Shown here: positions 41,222 to 48,447 of the stretch, in pieces
How positions within the stretch are numbered: the first letter of the stretch is position 1
Layout: every line of letters begins with the position of its first letter
Assembly (NCBI GenBank): GCA_021199235.1
Contig: JAJQIL010000077.1
Coordinates: 1 to 48,447 of the forward strand
Length of the DNA: 48,447 nucleotides
Direction: 5' to 3'
Origin: Lachnospiraceae bacterium
Lineage (GTDB): Bacteria; Bacillota; Clostridia; Lachnospirales; Lachnospiraceae
The notes under the pieces: model-generated
Databases searched by the model: none
The model's input: only the letters and a program-made list of their open reading frames with translations
What the model was told of the DNA's origin: nothing
Program-made: the position numbers and the translations under genes

Positions 41222-43333
41222 TTAGACTTCGAAGAGGAGGTCGCCGTAGGACGGCATCGGCCACATCTCTTTGTCTACGATCATCTCCAGCTTGTCGACC
41301 GGAGCACGCAGAGCGCTCATGGCTTCCATCACGGTATCATGATAATATCTCGCCTGAGCTTCGCCTTCTCCCATCCCACCTGCGGTAGCCGTGACTTCCG
41401 CCAGCTTCGCAAGAGCGGCTTTGGTCTCCACCAGAAGTGCGCTGGTCTCGGAGAGCAGCTCTGCCTGTACAGAGGTGTCCGCGCCCGCAGCTTTTACGGT
41501 GTTGATCGTATCCGCAAGACTCTTAGTATACTTAATGACTGCCGGAATGATCTGCTTGCTCGCGATATCAATCATCGACTTCGCCTCAATGTTGATCGCT
41601 TTCGAGTAGTTCTCATACTTGATCTCCACGCGGGATTCCAGCTCGGCCTTTGTAAATACGCCGAACTTCTCGAACATGGAAACGGACTTGTCGGTCACGA
41701 GGCTCGGAATCGCATCCACCATGGACTTAATGTTCGGCAGGCCTCTTCTCTCGGCTTCTTCCACCCATTCCGGCGCATAGCCGTTGCCGTTGAAGACGAT
41801 TCTCTGATGCTCGGTCAGCTGACGCTTGATCAGGCTGTGTACTTCTGCGTCAAAGTCTTCCGCTTTCTCAAGGATGTCGCACGCGTCGCAGAATGCTTCC
41901 GCCACGATCGTGTTCAGCACGATGTTCGGGGAAGCAATGGAATCACGGGAGCCTACCATACGGAACTCAAACTTGTTGCCCGTAAACGCAAACGGTGAAG
42001 TACGGTTGCGGTCGGTCGCGTCCTTCTCCAGATCCGGAAGGGTCTTCACACCGGTCTTGAGGATGCCGCCCTTATTGGAATGCGTCGCCTCACCTGTGCT
42101 GACAAGCTGGGTAACCACATCCTGCAGCTGCTCGCCAAGGAATACAGAGATGATGGCAGGCGGCGCCTCGTTCGCACCCAGTCTGTGATCGTTGCCCGGG
42201 TCTGCCGCGGACTCGCGAAGCAGATCCGCATGTTCATCCACTGCCTTTAAGATGCAGGAAAGCACCAGCAGGAACTGAATGTTCTCGTGCGGGGTCTTGC
42301 CCGGATCCAGAAGGTTGATGCCGTCGTCTGTCGTAATAGACCAGTTGTTGTGCTTGCCGGAACCGTTCACACCCGCGAACGGCTTCTCATGCAGCAGGCA
42401 CTTCAGGCCATGCTGGCAGGCCACACGCTTCAGCGTCTGCATCACGATCTGGTTCTGATCAACAGCCACGTTGGCCTCGGAATAGATCGGCGCCAGCTCG
42501 TGCTGTGCCGGAGCCACCTCGTTGTGCTGAGTCTTTGCCGGCACACCAAGCTTCCAGAGTTCTTTATTGACATCCTTCATAAAGGAAGCGATGCGCTGAC
42601 GGATCGTACCAAAATAGTGATCGTCCAGCTCCTGACCCTTCGGCGGCATCGCACCGAACAGTGTGCGGCCGGTGAAGATCAGGTCCTTCCTCTGCATAAA
42701 CTTTTTCTCATCCACAAGGAAATACTCCTGCTCCGGACCTACGGACGGAGTCACTTTCTTTGAAGTCGTATTGCCAAACAGTCTTAAAAGCCTTAAGGAC
42801 TGTGTATTGATCGCTTCCATGGAACGGAGAAGCGGAGTCTTCTGATCCAGTGCCTCGCCTGTATAGGAACAGAACGCCGTCGGGATACAGAGAATCGCGC
42901 CTGCAGCATCATGACGCACAAACGCCGGGGAGGTGCAGTCCCACGCCGTATAACCTCTCGCCTCAAATGTCGCTCTTAAGCCCCCTGACGGGAAAGAGGA
43001 CGCATCCGGCTCGCCCTTGATCAACTCTTTGCCGGAGAACTCCATCAGAACCGTACCGTCCGGATTCGGAGCCGTGATAAAGGAATCATGCTTCTCTGCC
43101 GTCACGCCGGTCAGCGGCTGGAACCAATGCGTATAATGCGTCGCACCTTTCTCAATCGCCCAGTCCTTCATCGCCGCCGCAATGACATCAGCTGTCGCCA
43201 GATCCAGCTCTTTGCCTTCCTCAATCGTCTTCTGCAGCGCTTTGTAGACCTTTTTCGGGAGACGCTCCTGCATCACCTTTTCGTTGAAGACGTCTTCGCC
43301 GAAAATGTCAGCCACGTTAAAATATTCGCTCAT
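41222..43333 (-). CDS. glnN: Glutamine synthetase type III
   Basis: 703 aa. ATP-dependent synthesis of glutamine from glutamate and ammonia, in the large dodecameric type III form. Typical segments are [20 protein letters not shown] near the start, [29 protein letters not shown] with metal-binding Glu residues, [30 protein letters not shown] and [18 protein letters not shown]. The long C-terminal helical extension is present. GAGGAGG precedes the ATG. A leader hairpin at 43426 suggests control by attenuation. Confidence 0.97.
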   Translation of the reverse strand: MSEYFNVADIFGEDVFNEKVMQERLPKKVYKALQKTIEEGKELDLATADVIAAAMKDWAIEKGATHYTHWFQPLTGVTAEKHDSFITAPNPDGTVLMEFSGKELIKGEPDASSFPSGGLRATFEARGYTAWDCTSPAFVRHDAAGAILCIPTAFCSYTGEALDQKTPLLRSMEAINTQSLRLLRLFGNTTSKKVTPSVGPEQEYFLVDEKKFMQRKDLIFTGRTLFGAMPPKGQELDDHYFGTIRQRIASFMKDVNKELWKLGVPAKTQHNEVAPAQHELAPIYSEANVAVDQNQIVMQTLKRVACQHGLKCLLHEKPFAGVNGSGKHNNWSITTDDGINLLDPGKTPHENIQFLLVLSCILKAVDEHADLLRESAADPGNDHRLGANEAPPAIISVFLGEQLQDVVTQLVSTGEATHSNKGGILKTGVKTLPDLEKDATDRNRTSPFAFTGNKFEFRMVGSRDSIASPNIVLNTIVAEAFCDACDILEKAEDFDAEVHSLIKRQLTEHQRIVFNGNGYAPEWVEEAERRGLPNIKSMVDAIPSLVTDKSVSMFEKFGVFTKAELESRVEIKYENYSKAINIEAKSMIDIASKQIIPAVIKYTKSLADTINTVKAAGADTSVQAELLSETSALLVETKAALAKLAEVTATAGGMGEGEAQARYYHDTVMEAMSALRAPVDKLEMIVDKEMWPMPSYGDLLFEV

Positions 43334-43425
43334 AATATCCTCCTCTTTGCCTGAAATGGTTACTGTGCCAATTCACTTCGTATAAAGGGCATGCCCCGCA
43401 GACACCGAAACATTCTGATTATACG

Positions 43426-43461
43426 AAAAGGGCATTCCATCATCTTCATTCTGGAACGCCC
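43426..43461 (-). promoter_or_regulatory. Terminator-like hairpin in the glnN leader
   Basis: On the minus strand GGGCGTTCCA (43461-43452) pairs with TGGAATGCCC (43439-43430), ten pairs with one G:U, followed by TTTT. It lies about 95 nt before the glnN start codon. A self-complementary GGGCATGCCC at 43387-43396 downstream could pair with either arm and compete with it. This fits attenuation of glnN. The alternative is an upstream transcript's terminator, but no gene on this strand ends near enough except fba, over 190 bp away. Confidence 0.55.
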
Positions 43462-43589
43462 TCGTCACCTTGTTTTAAAATACTCTATTCTTCTGTAAAA
43501 TGCAAGCAGAAATTTCGGTTAAAACAGAAATTTCCATATTTTTTACGAATCCTGCCTGCTGATACTCTGACTCATTGTATAAAATAGCA

Positions 43590-43653
43590 GTAACAGTTCA
43601 GAACAGTATCGAAATGAAAAGGCGGTCTGCGGCCTGCTGTTCTGAATAGTTAC
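43590..43653 (-). repeat. 64-bp element with 17-bp terminal inverted repeats
   Basis: GTAACAGTTCAGAACAG at 43590-43606 and CTGTTCTGAATAGTTAC at 43637-43653 are inverted with two mismatches. The interior carries GGCGGTCTGCGGCCTGCTG. It starts 6 bp after the fba stop codon and could act as its terminator. Fragments of end and interior occur at 17761, 38921, 39263 and 41200. Confidence 0.75.
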
Positions 43654-43659
43654 AAATGA

Positions 43660-44628
43660 TCAGGCCTTGCCCTCGCTGCCGAGAACAGTCTTGATCTTGT
43701 GAGCTACAACTGCCTTCACATTCGCGCGGCCAACGGTCAGATACTGTCTCGGATCGAAGTACTCCGGATGCTCGTTGAACACCTGACGGCAGCCGGCAGT
43801 CAGACCAAGACGAAGGTCAGAGTCGATGTTGATCTTGCAGACAGCGGATCTTGCAGCCTGACGCAGCTGATCTTCCGGAACGCCGATCGCGTCCTTAAGA
43901 GCTCCGCCATTCGCGTTGATGATCTTCACATACTCCTGCGGTACGGAAGAAGCACCATGCAGAACGATCGGGAAGCCCGGCAGTCTCTTCGTTACTTCCT
44001 CAAGGATATCAAATCGAAGAGGCGGCGGAAGAAGAATGCCTTCCTCATTGCGTGTGCACTGTTCCGGAGTGAACTTGAATGCGCCGTGGCTGGTGCCGAT
44101 CGCGATGGCCAGAGAATCTACGCCTGTCCGATCTACAAACTCCTCAACCTCTTCCGGCTGTGTATAAGAGGAATCCTCAGCGGATACATTGACATCATCC
44201 TCGATGCCAGCCAGCTTACCAAGCTCTGCCTCTACTACTACGCCATGATCATGCGCATACTCTACAACCTTCTTCGTAATCTCGATGTTTTCATCAAAGG
44301 AATACTTGGATGCATCGATCATAACGGATGTGAAACCGCCGTCCACGCAGGACTTGCAGGTCTCGAAATCCGGGCCGTGATCCAGATGCATAACGATCGG
44401 GATATCCGGGCACTCGATAACAGCAGCCTCAACCAGCTTCTTCAGATAAGTCGGGTTCGCATACTTTCTCGCACCTGCGGAAGCCTGCAGGATCACCGGA
44501 GAGTGCAGCTCAGCAGCTGCTTCCGTGATCGCCTGTACGATCTCCATGTTGTTTACGTTGAAAGCGCCGATTGCATAGCCGCCTTCATAAGCCTTCTGGA
44601 ACATCTCTTTACTTGTAACTAATGCCAT
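43660..44628 (-). CDS. fba: Class II fructose-1,6-bisphosphate aldolase
   Basis: 322 aa. Zinc-dependent cleavage of fructose-1,6-bisphosphate to dihydroxyacetone phosphate and glyceraldehyde-3-phosphate. Metal and substrate sites visible: AIGAFNVNNMEIVQAI, IVMHLDHGPDFETCKSCVDG (zinc His), VVEAELGKLAGIEDDV, IAIGTSHGAFKF (zinc His) and FPIVLHGASSVPQEY. Slightly longer than the usual 285-310 aa. AGAGG lies upstream of the ATG. Confidence 0.96.
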   Translation of the reverse strand: MALVTSKEMFQKAYEGGYAIGAFNVNNMEIVQAITEAAAELHSPVILQASAGARKYANPTYLKKLVEAAVIECPDIPIVMHLDHGPDFETCKSCVDGGFTSVMIDASKYSFDENIEITKKVVEYAHDHGVVVEAELGKLAGIEDDVNVSAEDSSYTQPEEVEEFVDRTGVDSLAIAIGTSHGAFKFTPEQCTRNEEGILLPPPLRFDILEEVTKRLPGFPIVLHGASSVPQEYVKIINANGGALKDAIGVPEDQLRQAARSAVCKINIDSDLRLGLTAGCRQVFNEHPEYFDPRQYLTVGRANVKAVVAHKIKTVLGSEGKA

Positions 44629-44744
44629 GTCATTCTACCTCTCTTTGTAAAATGTTTGATCCGTTCCGGACAATCAGGAGCAGATCCCTTTCAATTCGGA
44701 ACCAGTATACTACATATTTCCGGTTCTATCAATCCAAATTTTGC

Positions 44745-45473
44745 CTATTTTTTCACTCCGTTCCGGACAATTTCCGCCGGATGATCGATCAGAAGTCTTC
44801 TTGTCTCCTCGAATCCAAACTTTTTCTCCAGCCAGTCCGCACATTTGCCCAGATTCGGCTTCCGATCCTTCAGGTTGTGCGCATCTGAGGCGACGCACCA
44901 GATCAGTCCGTCCTCCAGCAATCCTTCGCAGTAACGGCGGACAGGGCGCCCCATATCTCCTAAAAGGCTCCCGGCATTGACCTGTATCCTGGCCCCAAGC
45001 TCTACAAGCTCTCCGGCGCGGGCCGTGTCATTCCGCATGCACTCATACCTCTCCGCATGAGCGATCAGCGGGCGGTATCCGCCGGACCGCAGCGCAGTCA
45101 CACGTTCTTTGATAAAAGGATAGGGTGTACTCTCCCGAAATTCCGTCAGAACATATTTGCTCCCGGCCATTGTAGGGCGGCTGCCGGACTTCAGTGTCTC
45201 CACCATTTCCATATTTGCATGAAATTCACAGCCCATATACAGCTTCAGATCAGGAGCCAGCGCGGACGCAGCATCGCAGGTCATCCAGAATGCCCTGTAA
45301 ATACGCGCAAGATCCGGTTCAAACATTTCCACCCGATAATGCGGTGTAACAATAATTGTCCTTACACCATCCTCATACTCCCGCCGCAGCAGTTCCCGTG
45401 TCTCCTCAATTGAATGAGAGCCGTCGTCCACTCCCGGCAGAATATGGCAATGGATATCGTATATGTCCTGCAT
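44745..45473 (-). CDS. CpsB/YwqE-type PHP phosphatase
   Basis: 242 aa. PHP-fold, metal-dependent tyrosine-protein phosphatase of the CpsB/CapC group, which normally dephosphorylates a BY-kinase controlling capsule or exopolysaccharide export. Motifs: YDIHCHILPGVDDGSHS (residues 5-21), IIVTPHYR, GCEFHANMEMVE, PLIAHAERYECM and CVASDAHNLKDRKP. No BY-kinase or polysaccharide genes adjoin it, so it is an orphan in this window. A role other than capsule control is possible. Confidence 0.87.
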   Translation of the reverse strand: MQDIYDIHCHILPGVDDGSHSIEETRELLRREYEDGVRTIIVTPHYRVEMFEPDLARIYRAFWMTCDAASALAPDLKLYMGCEFHANMEMVETLKSGSRPTMAGSKYVLTEFRESTPYPFIKERVTALRSGGYRPLIAHAERYECMRNDTARAGELVELGARIQVNAGSLLGDMGRPVRRYCEGLLEDGLIWCVASDAHNLKDRKPNLGKCADWLEKKFGFEETRRLLIDHPAEIVRNGVKK

Positions 45474-45560
45474 AGAATCCTCTCTCGTCGCAGCTGTTCC
45501 ATATCGTCCCGGTTATTTTACTGCAAAAGAAATCAACCCGGTATGACAGCCCCGTATGCC

Positions 45561-46199
45561 TTACAGGTCGCCGAAAAATACCGGCAGCTCTTTCTGAAAC
45601 ACAGCCAGAAGCTGCCCTGCGATCTCCCGGATCTGCGGATGCGCACCTCCTGCCAAACGGAGTTTTATAAAATGTCTCCACTCCCTCAGGTTCATTGTCA
45701 TCACAAGCTCTGTCTTAAGAGAGTTCGGCAGGATCGATCTCGCCTCCTGAGGTGAGGCGCCGGCATTCAGCATCTCAAAATAGTACTTTTCCGCACTTTC
45801 CATTGCCGCTGTCCAGATCGCATATTTTTTAATATCAGCGGGATCATTCAGATCATATCCAAACCCGGTCGCCAGATCAATGACCGAAATCTGGTTCCCG
45901 AACTTATCCTTTGAATAATTGCAATACCGTGTGCTCTCCTGTGAGTAGCTCGCGATCCGATGCCGCACGATCTCATGCGTTACACCGCGGTCGCAGGTCA
46001 CCTTCACCGTCACGCACTCATGCTCAATGACTGATTCATGACCGCTTCTGATAATTCCGGCGACAAATTTTTCAGCGGTACCATCGCCAATCCGATCTTC
46101 ACTCTTATAGCAGACTCTCCCGATTCGCTCAATTTTATTCAGGATCGTCTGATAATCTTCCATGTCAATGATTTCTATCTCAGGTTTTACAACTATCAT
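45561..46199 (-). CDS. thyX: FAD-dependent thymidylate synthase
   Basis: 212 aa. Makes dTMP from dUMP using methylene-tetrahydrofolate and reduced FAD. The ThyX signature RHRIASYSQESTRY is complete, with SGHESVIEHECVTVKVTCDR before it and SILPNSLKTELVMTMNLREW with RHFIKLRLAGGAHPQIREIA after it. CGGAGA lies before the ATG. It is 15 bp downstream of a small hypothetical gene, so the two are probably cotranscribed. Confidence 0.96.
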   Translation of the reverse strand: MIVVKPEIEIIDMEDYQTILNKIERIGRVCYKSEDRIGDGTAEKFVAGIIRSGHESVIEHECVTVKVTCDRGVTHEIVRHRIASYSQESTRYCNYSKDKFGNQISVIDLATGFGYDLNDPADIKKYAIWTAAMESAEKYYFEMLNAGASPQEARSILPNSLKTELVMTMNLREWRHFIKLRLAGGAHPQIREIAGQLLAVFQKELPVFFGDL

Positions 46200-46214
46200 A
46201 ATTATCTCCGTTTT

Positions 46215-46556
46215 TTAATCGTTATTAACATTCTCCTGCATATGCGAAAATTCACAGCCGCTGTCGTCCTCACCTGACTTTGTCCTTCCGCCGCCGACAA
46301 TTCCGAATTTCCGGAAAACGGCCCAGATATAGGGTGCTCCAAACGCATTCAGTTTTTTCGGCCCGGTAATTTCCTCCGGGAACTCCAGAATCCGGTCATA
46401 CGCTTTCTGAACCGTTGCTCTCGTGATAGATTTACTGTGCCTGTCGACAAACAGCTCGCCGCCGCGTATCGTATAGTGAAATGGAAGTCCTTTTACCGTG
46501 TAAAAAGGCTCCCCCTGATGACTGACAAGGAGCTCCCACAATTCTTCGTGACTCAT
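46215..46556 (-). CDS. Hypothetical protein upstream of thyX
   Basis: 113 aa from the ATG at 46556 (AAAGGAC upstream; a longer frame to 46589 has no such site). Small soluble alpha/beta protein: MSHEELWELLVSHQGEPFYT, then VKGLPFHYTIRGGELFVDRH, an Arg/Lys helix (SITRATVQKAYDRIL), and GPKKLNAFGAPYIWAVFRKF near the end. The conserved-looking tail GAPYIWAVFRKFGIV resembles small clostridial hypothetical proteins and suggests nucleic-acid binding or a regulator, but I recognise no named family. Confidence 0.72.
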   Translation of the reverse strand: MSHEELWELLVSHQGEPFYTVKGLPFHYTIRGGELFVDRHSKSITRATVQKAYDRILEFPEEITGPKKLNAFGAPYIWAVFRKFGIVGGGRTKSGEDDSGCEFSHMQENVNND

Positions 46557-46587
46557 CTTTTGTCCTTTCACAGCCCTGCATATCAGC

Positions 46588-46622
46588 AAAAACGCCGCAG
46601 GGAAAACTTCCCTGCGGCGTTT
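46588..46622 (-). terminator. Rho-independent terminator of the RNase Y gene
   Basis: Perfect stem AACGCCGCAGGGA with TCCCTGCGGCGTT, 5-nt loop, followed on the minus strand by TTTTT. It separates rny from the downstream hypothetical-thyX pair and overlaps their leader. Confidence 0.88.
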
Positions 46623-46649
46623 TAATAACTTTCTGATAAAACTCTGCCG

Positions 46650-48203
46650 TTATTTCGCGTAGTCAACCGCCCTGCTTTCCCGTATGACGCTGACCTTGAT
46701 CTGTCCCGGATATTCCAGCTCCGCCTCGATCTGCTTGGCGATATCTCTTGCCAGCAGCGGCATAGCTGTGTCGCTGACCTGATCCGGTACGACCATAACC
46801 CTTATTTCCCTACCTGCCTGAATAGCAAATGATTTTTCCACACCCTTGAAGGTGTTCGTAATATCTTCTAACTGTTTTAATCTGTTTGTATATGTTTCCA
46901 GAGTCTCTCGCCGTGCTCCCGGACGGGCTGCCGAAATCGTATCCGCAGCCTGAACAATGCAGGCGATGAGGGATTCTGGCTCTACATCTCCATGATGAGA
47001 CTCCACAGCATTGATGACAACCGGAGATTCCTTGTACTTTCTGCACAGCTCCGCACCAATCTGAACATGAGAGCCTTCCATCTCATGGTCAATGGATTTG
47101 CCGATATCATGCAACAATCCCGCACGCTTTGCCATCCTCACATCGACTCCGACCTCACCGGCAAGCAGCCCGGAAAGCTGCGCCACTTCGATGGAATGCT
47201 TCAGTGCGTTCTGGCCATAGCTGGTTCTGTATTTCATTCTGCCCAGAAGACGTATCAGCTCCGGATGGATTCCGTGCACACCAACCTCCAATGCCGCGGC
47301 TTCTCCTTCCTCGCGGATAATCGTCTCAACCTCACGCTGCGCTTTCTCCACCATTTCCTCAATCCTGGCCGGGTGGATACGGCCATCCACGATCAGTTTC
47401 TCAAGGGCGATCCTTGCCACTTCTCTTCTGATCGGGTCAAATCCCGACAGGATGACTGCTTCCGGTGTATCATCTATGATGAGATCCACACCCGTCAATG
47501 TTTCTAATGTACGGATGTTCCTTCCCTCGCGTCCGATGATCCTTCCTTTCATCTCGTCGCCAGGCAGCTGAACCACAGAGATGGTCGTCTCTGCGACATG
47601 ATCAGCGGCACATTTCTGAATTGCCGTGACCACATATTCCTTTGCCTTTTTGCCTGCTTCTTCCTTAGCCTGACTCTCCAGTTCCCTGTAGAGCTTGGCA
47701 GTGTCAATTTTTACTTCATCTTCAACAGTTTTTAAAAGATATTCTTTTGCTTGTTCAGAGGTAAGTCCTGAGATTCTTTCGAGTTCGGCAACACGCTGTT
47801 CTTCAAGCTTTCCGGCTTCAGCGAGTTTTTTCTTTAACTCTTCTTCCCTGGCTGTAATGCCTGATTCCCTACGCTCCAGAGACTCCGCCTTCCTGTCAAC
47901 ACTCTCTTCCTTTGACAGGACACGTTTCTCATAACGCTGCAATTCTGATCGGCGCTCTCTTGACTCTTTTTCCAACTCATTCTTCGTCTTCAAAGATTCT
48001 TCCTTCGCTTCCAGAAGTGCTTCGCGTTTCTTCGTCTCTGCAACCTTCAGCGCGTCGTCGATAATCTGCCTTGCCTTCTCCTCGGCACTGCCGAGCTTCG
48101 CTTCCGTCGCCTTCTGATAACGGCTGACGGAGACAAGGGAGGATATCGCGGCTGCTGCCAGAACCAGTACAATTACAACAGCAATTGTAATCACTGTAGG
48201 CAC
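46650..48203 (-). CDS. rny: Ribonuclease Y
   Basis: 517 aa starting with GTG at 48203, supported by AAGGAGG seven bases upstream. Membrane-anchored endoribonuclease that starts mRNA decay in Firmicutes. N-terminal membrane segment (about 4-24), a long charged coiled coil (about 30-200), KH domain ([20 protein letters not shown]) and HD domain with [19 protein letters not shown], then [13 protein letters not shown]. Length and order match the family. A 27-bp repeat copy lies in the leader. Confidence 0.97.
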   Translation of the reverse strand: MPTVITIAVVIVLVLAAAAISSLVSVSRYQKATEAKLGSAEEKARQIIDDALKVAETKKREALLEAKEESLKTKNELEKESRERRSELQRYEKRVLSKEESVDRKAESLERRESGITAREEELKKKLAEAGKLEEQRVAELERISGLTSEQAKEYLLKTVEDEVKIDTAKLYRELESQAKEEAGKKAKEYVVTAIQKCAADHVAETTISVVQLPGDEMKGRIIGREGRNIRTLETLTGVDLIIDDTPEAVILSGFDPIRREVARIALEKLIVDGRIHPARIEEMVEKAQREVETIIREEGEAAALEVGVHGIHPELIRLLGRMKYRTSYGQNALKHSIEVAQLSGLLAGEVGVDVRMAKRAGLLHDIGKSIDHEMEGSHVQIGAELCRKYKESPVVINAVESHHGDVEPESLIACIVQAADTISAARPGARRETLETYTNRLKQLEDITNTFKGVEKSFAIQAGREIRVMVVPDQVSDTAMPLLARDIAKQIEAELEYPGQIKVSVIRESRAVDYAK

Positions 48204-48281
48204 AGGAGCACCTCCTTATTCATTTTTCATTGTTCGAGTTATCTCATCAGTCCCGCCAAATCCGGTCAATTTCGGCAGGTT

Positions 48282-48308
48282 GCAACTGTTCAGTACCTTC
48301 ACAATTAC
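48282..48308 (-). repeat. 27-bp near-palindromic repeat, copy 7
   Basis: Minus-strand GTAATTGT, GAAGGTACTGA, ACAGTTGC, extendable to an 11-bp stem (GTTGTAATTGT with ACAGTTGCAAC). The two non-Watson-Crick pairs are G:U if the minus strand is RNA. It lies 79 nt upstream of the rny start codon. The remaining 139 bases to the window end show no gene. Confidence 0.8.
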
Positions 48309-48447
48309 AACAATTTGACTAATTCGGAGACTGATCTGTCCAAACAACATTCTAATTTTATACTGTTTTTATAAATGTGTCAAGAAGTATATTTCCTGTA
48401 ATTATTCAGGGTATGGGCCATTTATGATAATGTCCTTATATACCACA

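Noticed and set aside
44745-45473. Histidinol phosphatase or DNA polymerase PHP domain
   Set aside because: The motif set (DIHCHILPGVDDGS, SDAHN) and 242-aa length fit the CpsB/YwqE phosphatase group better, and no histidine genes are nearby.

Overview
The window looks like chromosome from a plant-fibre-fermenting gut Firmicute of the Lachnospiraceae type (Clostridia). The evidence is a type III glutamine synthetase, ThyX, RNase Y, a class II aldolase, a cellobiose phosphorylase very like the clostridial enzyme as I remember it, CUT1 sugar transporters of the LplABC type without their own ATPase, strong AGGAGG ribosome binding sites and moderately GC-rich coding sequence. I see no rRNA, tRNA, CRISPR array, prophage or complete insertion sequence. 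Species cannot be fixed from sequence alone.

Layout. 1-3308: an ABC importer of the TrpXYZ type (binding protein, permease, ATPase). 3309-7135: a LacI regulator broken by two frameshifts, divergent from a cellobiose phosphorylase, with twin LacI-type operators between them. 7317-13497: a minus-strand carbohydrate operon (two permeases, binding protein, SGNH acetylesterase), divergent from an AraC regulator at 13989-14936. 14981-17651: YhaO/YhaN-like nuclease and ATPase. 17826: MscL with a zinc-ribbon tail. 18475-20626: a three-gene set (zinc-ribbon membrane protein, DUF5685, J-domain protein with a cysteine-rich tail). 20916-23908: a two-component system. 24062-29781: pyruvate kinase, a sigma-like protein lacking region 4, an S41 protease, and a response regulator fused in frame to a GHKL histidine kinase. 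29920-34094: hexuronate catabolism (uxaC, uxuB, kdgK), preceded by an MNT-HEPN pair. 35401-38919: a heterodimeric ABC exporter. 39449-40841: a small gene and a CdaR-type regulator. 41222-48203: glutamine synthetase III, fructose-bisphosphate aldolase, a CpsB-type PHP phosphatase, ThyX, a hypothetical protein and RNase Y.

The metabolic genes fit together. Cellobiose is split by phosphorolysis. Acetylated oligosaccharides enter through the LplABC-type importer and are deacetylated. Glucuronate goes through UxaC, UxuB and KDG kinase towards KDG-6-phosphate; mannonate dehydratase and KDPG aldolase are not in the window. Fructose-bisphosphate aldolase and pyruvate kinase provide lower glycolysis.

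The most unusual content is a set of small dispersed palindromic repeats. (i) A 27-bp near-palindrome with GTAACTGT-type ends usually lies 15-80 nt upstream of a start codon in the same orientation. (ii) An ACCGACCG-type modular hairpin family includes a compensatory base change between two copies. (iii) An 82-bp double-hairpin element is present twice in opposite orientation. (iv) A 64-bp element with terminal inverted repeats lies beside fba, with fragments elsewhere. (v) A 75-bp palindromic insert sits in frame inside the cellobiose phosphorylase gene. Several genes also show recent damage or remodelling: the frameshifted LacI gene, the regulator-kinase fusion, a small gene with a probable frameshift, and a coding remnant after kdgK.
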